19,271 nt of DNA from an uncultured Christensenella sp. Lineage in GTDB: Bacteria > Bacillota > Clostridia > Christensenellales > UBA1242. Location: assembly GCA_949293925.1 (NCBI GenBank), contig CASFFI010000077.1:1-19271 (forward strand). The letters run 5' to 3'. Below the pieces are notes generated by a model, which saw nothing but the letters and a program-made list of their open reading frames with translations, was not told the DNA's origin and made no database searches. The position numbers and the translations under genes are program-made. Positions 7,121 through 16,300 of the stretch are shown here, one piece after another (within the stretch, counting starts at the first letter, position 1; every line of letters starts with the position of its first letter).

Positions 7121-7233
7121 AAAAAAAATAATAAAAACAATAAATAATTTTAAAAAAATTGTAAAAAATAGATAAAAAAATATAAAAATTATTAAAAAAA
7201 TATAAAATATTGCAATTTTTTGTAATTTTTTTT
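7121..7233. promoter_or_regulatory. Helically phased A-tract array, probable intrinsically curved DNA
   Basis: Runs of four to eight A lie at 7121-7128, 7133-7137, 7152-7158, 7163-7168, 7174-7180, 7184-7188, 7194-7200 and 7204-7207. Their centres fall at about 7124.5, 7135, 7155, 7165.5, 7177, 7186, 7197 and 7205.5, close to multiples of 10.5 bases with one turn skipped. Two T-runs follow at 7216-7221 and 7226-7233, also 11 apart. Such phasing bends DNA. It sits about 70-180 bases upstream of the promoter of the giant gene and could act as an upstream activating curve or a binding region for nucleoid proteins. Function is inferred. Confidence 0.55.
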
Positions 7234-7300
7234 AGGTTTTCAAAATTTTTAAAAATTACTGAAATATACAGAAGAAAATTAAAAAAACTTATAAAATTAT

Positions 7301-7329
7301 TTGGATTATATGTCGAATTTTGGTATAAT
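7301..7329 (+). promoter_or_regulatory. Extended -10 promoter for the giant surface protein gene
   Basis: TATAAT at 7324-7329 is preceded by TGG, giving the extended -10 form TGnTATAAT. TTGGAT at 7301-7306 is a partial -35 (TTG matched) with a 17-base spacer. The start of transcription would be near 7336, giving a leader of about 33 bases with a weak ribosome binding site, AGAGTAGG, at 7354-7361, seven bases before ATG. Confidence 0.7.
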
Positions 7330-7368
7330 AATGATAAATATATAAAATATAAAAGAGTAGGTATATTT

Positions 7369-10300
7369 ATGAGTAGTTTAAAAACCAAAAAAATAATAAA
7401 AATTATATTTGCTTTGATATTGACATTGGTTGCAGGATTTTCAACAAATTCGTTGTTGAATAAATTCTTTAATCCTGAAAACACCTATGCCGCAGAAACA
7501 AGATATTATTTTACGAACAACGGCGTGTTAGTTTATTACACAACGACAAAACCAACAACTGGTGCAAAATATACGTTTAGTGTAAATGGTATCTTATATT
7601 TACATACCGGACAGAGTTCCTACGCTGCTAGCATGGGTGCAAATGGAGATTATGCTGTTGCATCTATAAGTTATAAAGGGTCGCCAAAAGTAACTTTACG
7701 AACAAGTTCAGGCTCTATATATTCAACTCTTACTGGTAATTGGACTGCGACAACAGATTCTTCAGGTGTTAGTTATTCGGGAACTACTAGCGTAACACTT
7801 CCTGCAAATGCTGGTGAAAGTGGCGTGTTTATGTATTGGCAAGATGTGTCCACGGGTGCTACGTATAGTGGAGGCAGTTCTTATAGTCTGGCGTATAACA
7901 CAAATGCAACATTAAAGGCGGTTTATAATAAAAATCCTGAATACACATTTACGCTTTCCGCAGAAGGTGGTTCAATACCTGCAACGTCAGGTTGGACGGG
8001 AAGCGGGGCTAGTGCTTACAGAAGAATAACGTTTGGTTCAAGCATTGGTGTATTGCCAAAACCTACTCGAAGTGGCTATACATTTAATGGTTGGTGGACA
8101 AGTAATGGTCAAATAGTCAATGATAATCAACCATACAATACTTATGGAGATTTAACAATTTATGCTGGTTGGGATCAAAATTCAACTGGTAGTATAACTT
8201 ATTATACTGTAACTTTAGATGCTTATGCGAATGGTACCATACCTTCAACTGCGGGATGGACTATAACATCATCTAGGTATGCTACAAAACAAGTTGCCGC
8301 AGGTGCGGCGGTAGGAACATTGCCAACACCAAGGACGAATGATGGGCGTTCATTCTATGGTTGGATAAGTAATGGAACTACTTACAATGCGACAACTAAA
8401 ATTTACAATAATGTTACTTTGTACGCTAATTGGCAATATGATAGCGGTGGCTCATCAAATAGTGTTGTTTTAACTTTAATAGCGGGTAGTGTTAATGGTG
8501 GAGTAAAGGGTACAATACCAGCAACTTCAGGTTGGACTTTAACAAACAACAATTCATCTGCTTATAAAGTTTTAGGAACTTCTGGGGGGTCTTATGCAAT
8601 AGGTAATTTACCTATCCCAACATTGTCTGGGTATTCGCCTTCAGGGTGGCTATTGCCAAATGGAAGTTCAACACATAGTGGTTATCAAATTTCGACAAGC
8701 ACTACACTTTATGTAGAGTGGACTAATCTTAGCAACTCTTGGGCTAATAGCACATCTAAACCAAGCGGAAGTGGTACTTCGTCATCGCCATTTTTAATAA
8801 AAACGCCTCAAAACTTAGCCTGGATTGCAAGCAGTGTAAATTCGGGTAGTAATTTAAGAGCAGTTATTCAACTTTGTAGTGATATTGACTTATCTGGAAG
8901 AACTTGGGTTCCTATTGGTAGCAATGAATATAAATTTGAGGGAACATTTTATGGAAACAGCCATACAATATCAAATTTGACAACTTCGGCTTCTACTGCT
9001 TATGGTGGATTGTTTGGAGTTATTACTGCATCAAAAAGTGGTTCGACTGTTTATAAAGCCTATATTTCAGGCGTCAGAATAGATGGCGGTTCAGTAGCAT
9101 CAACAAATGCAGCGGGTGGTATCGCCGGTTGGTCAACAACAACGGCTTATGAGACAGATTCAAGACCTTACATTGTTGATTGTTTTGTTAGATTGTCTAG
9201 CATAAAAACATCGGGTGATAATGCTGGTGGTATTGTTGGAACTTCAAATGGTGTCTATATTTCAGATTGTCAAGTTGAAATAACAGGCTCGGCAGGAATT
9301 TCCGCGTTATATGGCGTTGGTGGTATTGGTGGATACTTTATGGGATATGCAACAATTTCTAATTCCATATCAGAATTTACTGCTATCTCAGGTGGGGCAA
9401 AGGGAGGTATCCTAGGTCAAACCAACTATATATCTGGTTCAACAATTTCAAATAATGCAACATTTACTAACAAAGTTACCGCTCATATAGGAGCAAACTA
9501 TAGTGGTGTAGGTACTACTAATTGTTATATAGGTACTAGTGGTTCATCGGCAAAAAACACTTTAAAAAATGTTTACACAGCTCCTACTTCAGGTATTCCA
9601 AGTACTTCTTCTAGTTATGTGTTTGTTTATAGGTCAGATTTGAATGGCGGTATTCCTATGGTAAGGTCTGTACTATGGGGATATGATTTGCCTATAAATA
9701 TCACTTTGAATGCTAATGGTGGATTGATTGAAGGTAAATCTTCATTGACATACGGAACGACTCTTGGTCAAACAGATGAATTCCCTGTTGCAGGTAGAGT
9801 GGGATACACATTCTTAGGTTGGTACACATCATCAGGCGTACAAATTATGGACGCAAATGGACAATTGGTACAAACCGCTTACAATGTACATGCTAAATAT
9901 AGAGATGATTATACAAAAATAAAAATCACAAATTCTAATTCAGCTAATTATAAAAAATTATATTATTATCAATTAGGTGTTATTACAGTTTTAGCAAAAT
10001 GGCAGGCATATACATATACTGTTAATTTTAATGGAAATATGGACACTTATGGTTCAATGACATCGCAATCATTTACTTATGGAACGGCTCAAAATTTAAA
10101 AGGTAATGCTTTTAGAAGAACAGGATATGATTTCCAAGGTTGGTCTACTACTTTGAACGGAGATGTTGTATATTCAAATCAACAAAGTGTTATAAATCTT
10201 GTTTCTAATAATAAGGGGTCTATAACACTTTATGCTAAGTGGCAACCAAAAAAAATTGTAGTAACAATTGATCCTAATGGCGGGACTTATAATGGAAACA

Positions 10301-13300
10301 CTTCTTATTCATATTTTTCTGGGAATTATGGAGAAAAATCATCGGTTTTATTAATACCTCAAAGGGAAGGTTATACATTTGCTGGTTGGGCACCGATAAG
10401 ATATGATTCTGATGGAAACCCTTGGGTGCAAATATATTATTTTAATAATGCAAATGCAGGTTATTTGTTTACCGCAGAAACTGCTCCTATGACAAATGAA
10501 GATGTTTACAGATACAGTATGTTATCTAATCTTGATTATATGGAGTATGATGGAAAATATGAATTTCAACTTTATTACCATGACTATTTAAACACTAGTG
10601 GACAACCTGTTTTCAATCATTGGTCACAAACTCAAAACCCATTACATATAGAAAATGGACAAAATCAAACTGCTGAAAGTATGGGTTATCAAGCGATTGA
10701 TATAAATTTGACTAATATTTGGAATTATGGTTTAGCATCTAATGTTTCAAAAAATGCATATTTAGTTGCAAACGCCGGCGGTGGAAACACTTGGAGACAT
10801 TCGGTTGGTGCTTATACTTACCAAACTTCTTCTGATGGCCGAAAAGGAATAGTCGCTGATGATCTAAACAGTTCTATTGGTGGCGGACAATCTTTATTTA
10901 TAAAAGCAGATATAGATCTAAGTAACATAAGCGATGCTCTTTATGAGGCTGGTGTGTACGCATTTAATGGAGCATTGGATAGTAATGGTCAATTTATTTT
11001 CAGACATACATTGAATAACCATGTTGCACTAAAAGCAGTTTGGGTTAAAAATGTATATACAGTTACTTTAGATGCCAATGGTGGAACAATAAATCATTTT
11101 AAAAACAACTCTGATATGTCATATACAAGTGATTATAATGAAACAACAGGACATATCAAATTAAATGGCTCAATTTCAAATATTGTTTTGGGATATGAGT
11201 ATCGTCAATTTAATTTAAATGAAGTTGTAACTCTTACCATTAAACAATTATCAGGAAGTGTAAATAATAATTTTACTTTTTATGCTTATACTCAAGATAG
11301 TTCAGGTAATAACATTGGCGGAACAAGTTCAGGTATAACATTTACATCATCTGACACGAAAAAAGAACAAACAGTGAGTTATATAATAAATCAAAGTATG
11401 GCTGACAATGGTTTTAAATTTTCCTTTGTAGGTAAATCTGGAGGTTCAAGTACTAGTTTGAATAATCTAGAATTACAAATTATAGTTAAAGTTTCACCTG
11501 ATACTATAAAAGTTGATTACGGAGGAAGTTATGGTTTGGCTAACATATACAAAGGTAGTTCTGCTGCTGATATAAATGGCTGGTATAATTTTGCTGATAT
11601 TTCTAACAATTTATATCCTGGAAGTGAAATGTTTACTACTTATGATCCAAGTATTGAAGCAGGGAGATGTTTTGCGCTAGTTATCGAAATTAAAAATTTT
11701 GATGTAGAAGGAACTATTCAACCATCGTTCTACTCAGGAGGTATTAATACTAATTATGGTGCAAGTCAGTTTGAATTAATCAGGTCTAATTTACCTTCAT
11801 ATCTAACAGGAGATGGGACTTATGTTTCATATTTAAGGTCAGTTGATTTGTCTTCATATCAATATTCTAAATTTTTCTTGAGATCTCATTTTTATTTGCA
11901 TTCAGGTGGGACAATCAATTCCATCTCTGTAAGATTTTCAATGTACGAAATTGATCCTATTGACTTAAGTACTTGGAATTATACAAAATACAATCAAGTT
12001 ATTTCGGTACCTTTTGCTACAGGGAAAGAATTTTTAGGCTGGTATACAGATTATTCAGGAGGAACATTAATAGATGCAGACTCTATTTATACCGCAACAG
12101 AAGATATTACTTTATATGCTCATTGGCAAAACAACATTTATACTTTGACTTATGATGCACTTGAAGGTACTATCACTGAAGCTAATGGTTGGCAAGTGTC
12201 TTCCGATAATAAAACTGCTACTAAACAAATTGAATATAGCACCTATTATTTAGATTCTATTAACGGAATAGTATTTCCAACGGTTAGTTCGCCAAATGGA
12301 AAACATTATTCTTATACTATTGATAGCAGTGGTGATGAAATTATTGATGGCGTTACAGGTTTCTTCTTAGAATCAAATGAAACTATCACAGCTCATTATG
12401 ACTATAATACTTATACGATTGAATATAATTCAAATAAGCCTAGCAATGCTAGTGGTAGCATTACAGGAACAATGTCTGCTTCAACTCATACTTATGGCAC
12501 ATCTAAAGCGTTAAATGCAAACCAATTTGCATTGATTGGTTGGACATTCGCAGGCTGGAATACAAAAGCAGACGGAAGTGGCACTTCTTATGGCAATCAA
12601 GCAAGTGTGTTAAATTTAACAAGCACAAATAACGGAAGTGTTACTTTATACGCACAATGGACACAAAATAAGTATAATATTACTTACAATCTTAACGGCG
12701 GTACAATGAATGGAAGTTCATCTAATATCACAATATCTAATGCCGGTACTTATGATAGTAGTAGTTATCAGATACCTAATTATGTGCCAACTAGAACAGG
12801 ATACACATTTGCAGGCTGGTATGATGCGGCGTCAGGTGGTACTAAGTATATTAATGCTTATACATCGGTAACAAATCCTATAACAGGTGCTAGAACATTC
12901 AATAAGGCTACAAGTACAACTTTCTATGCTCACTGGACTGTTAATAAGTATTCATTAGTCGTGAATTTGGGTTCTAGTGGTGCTAATGCGTTTGTTTCAT
13001 CAATGCCTACAATAACTATTGAAACTAGTGCTGGAACTCTATCAAGTAGTATAATAACAAGCAAGACTGGCAGTGTAACAATATCTAATATAAATTATGG
13101 TGATAGTGTTACAATTACAGTTAGTGTTCCATCTGGTTCTAGTTACTATTTATCAAATAGTTCAACACTTCCAAGTACAGTTGCTAAACAAGTTAGTGTT
13201 TCTTCAACTATTACAAAAAATGCAAGTAATACTCAAACATTATCATTCTATTTAACGCAAGTTTATACAATTTCTTATAATGTTAATGGAATGAGTGGAA

Positions 13301-16300
13301 CACTTCCTTCAAGTCAATTAGTTTATTACAATAAAAATATTGTACTTGCTACTAATAATCTCACATCTTCAGGATATTCTCCAGATGGTTGGAGATTGAA
13401 TAGCACAACAGGTACAAAATATGCAAGTGGTGCTAGTTATAATAATGTTAAAGCAAATGCTACATTCTTCGCAGATAAAACAGCAAATTCTTATAATATT
13501 ACATACAATCCAAATAGTGGCACAATGAATGGAAGCACTTCTAATATAGTCGTATCAAATGCTGTTAAATATAATTCTGATAGTTACGAAGTGCCTAGTT
13601 ATGTACCAGTTAGAACTGGTTACACCTTCTTAGGCTGGTACGATAATGCCACAAGCGGAACAAAATATATTAATGCTTATACTACTGTTAGCAATCCTGT
13701 AACAGGGGCTAGAACTTGGAACAAAGCGTCCAGTGCTACACTTTATGCACATTGGCAAATAAATACATATACTGTTACAATTGATGTTAATAATGCTGAT
13801 TATGGTAGTGTAGATGTATCTTCTGTTGCAAACGTACCTTATGGTACAAAATTAACAGTAAATGAAAATGTTTTAACAGTAAATGGAACCGTTGTTACCG
13901 CAACAGTAAAGAACATAACAGGATATACTACTAGATTTACAAGTTGGACAAATGGAACAGCTACTGTGTCAGGCAATTTGACTGTAACTGCTAATTTCAC
14001 TAGAACAATTAATTCATATACTTTAACTGCAAACGCCAATGGAGGAACTATTTCTGCAACTGATGGCTGGACTGGAATGGGTAGCACTGCAAAAAAAGAA
14101 TTAGATTATAATGAAAACTATGGCATACTTCCAACAATTACAAGAACAGGGTATAGTTTCCTAGGTTGGTTTACTGCACAAACTGGCGGAAATGAAGTTA
14201 GCACTACAACTAAAATGGGCGCTAACGATACTACAATTTATGCACATTGGGAAATTAATAGTTATACTTTAACTGCAAGTGCTAATGGCGGAACGATTTC
14301 TACAACTGCTGGTTGGACTGGAACAGGTAATACTGCAACAAAAGAATTAGTTTACAATACAGCTTATGGTACACTTCCAACAGTTGCAAGAACGGGCTAT
14401 AGTTTCTTAGGCTGGTTTACTGCACAAACTGGTGGTAGTGAAGTTAGTACTACAACTAAAATGGGTGCTAATGATACTACAATTTATGCTCATTGGGATA
14501 TTAATAAATTTACAGTAAACATAAATGTAAATAATTCAAACTATGGTTCAGTTAGCCTTACAACTGTTGAGAATGTCCCTTATGGTACAAAATTGACAGT
14601 TAATGGTACTGTCCTAACAGTTAATGGAACGACAATAACCGCTACAATCACAAATTTGGCTGGTTACACAACTTCATTTACAGGCTGGACAAATGGCACT
14701 GCTACAGTTACAAAAGATACTACTGTTGTAGCAAACTTTAGTAGAGTTGCAAATGTTTACAATGTAACCTTACATACAAATGGCGGTACAATTAATTCAA
14801 ATAATGTAACAAGTTATACTTATGGAATTGGTGCGACTTTGCCAAATTCTTCAGATATAACCATTCAAGGGGAAACTTTTGTTGGTTGGTATGATAATGA
14901 AGGCTTGACTGGCAATGTTGTAACAGTAATTAAATCTACTGATATTGGCGATAAAGAGTACTGGGCTAAATATAGCGACAACGAATATTCAGTAACTTTA
15001 CACACAAATGGTGGAACAATTAATTCAAATAATGTAACAAGTTATATTTACGGAGAAGGCACTACTTTGCCAACTGCTAGTGATATTGTTAAAAATGGTT
15101 ATACATTCGCAGGTTGGTATGCTTCTTCAACCTTCATGGGACAAGTTGTTACAGAAATTTCTGCAACTGATGTTGGTAATAAAGAGTTCTGGGCAAAATG
15201 GAATGTAAACACTTATAATCTTACTTATGTTACTAATGGTGGAGATGTGATTTCTTCTAAACAATTAACTTATGACACTTATTATACTGCAGAAGATTTA
15301 ATCACACCTACTAGAACAGGTTACTCGTTCGATGGTTGGTATTCTAGTTCGGCTTGTACAGGTGATGAGTTAACAACTAATGATTTATTTGATGTTAACA
15401 ATGCAGACTTTGAAAATATTTCAGCGCCAAATACTAATGCTAGAATTTACGCAAAATGGAATATTAATTCATATACTTTAACTGCAAATGCTAATGGTGG
15501 AACAATTTCTGCAACTTCTGGTTGGACGGGAATTGGTAACACTTCTGCAAAAGAATTGGATTACAATGAAGCGTATGGAACACTTCCTACAGTTTCTAGA
15601 ACAGGTTATACATTCTTGGGTTGGTTCACTTCTCAAACTGGTGGAACACAAGTAAGCGTTTCAACAAATATGGGTGCTGATGATACTACAATTTATGCTC
15701 AATGGAATATAAACAAATTCACAATAACCATAAATGTAAATAATTCAAACTATGGTTCAGTTGACCCTACAGTTGTTGAAAATGTACCATATGGAACTAA
15801 TATTGTAGTAAATGAAAATACTTTAAATATTAATAGTAATGTAGTTACTGCAACAATAAAAGAATTGACTGGCTATACTACTAACTTTGTAGATTGGACT
15901 ATTGATGAAAATGTGGTTTATGATGACTTAACCATAACTGCAAATTTTGAAAGATTTGCTAATACTTATACAATCACTTATGATAAAAATGCAGATGACG
16001 CAACAGGCAGTATGGAAATGTCAACACATACTTATGATGTTTCAAAAGAATTAAACTTGAATAACTATCAAAGAGTGGGTTGGAACTTCCTAGGTTGGTC
16101 AACGAATAGCGATGCAACAACCGCTACATTTACAGATGGTGAAAGTGTTAAAAATCTATCTTCTGAAAATGGCGACAATGTAATCTTGTACGCTGTATGG
16201 ACACAAAATAAATATACTTTGGTATTAAATGCTGGTACAAACGCTATAATTGTAGGTGGGGAAGTTGAAAACTATGTAAAAACACAATCAACTTTGACAT

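Noticed and set aside
7244..7257. Palindrome AATTTTTAAAAATT
   Set aside because: Perfect but made only of A and T in a region that is almost wholly A and T, so it is expected by chance.
7119..7484. Minus-strand open frame of 121 codons
   Set aside because: It translates the A-tract array and the signal peptide region into Phe/Asn/Ile-rich text with no motif, and it overlaps the start of the giant gene.
13839..14087. Minus-strand open frame over a V module and an A module
   Set aside because: It is a shadow of the repeat-coding sequence; the Val/Pro/Phe-rich product is the reverse reading of repeated codons. The plus-strand frame at 11973-12155 is also a shadow.
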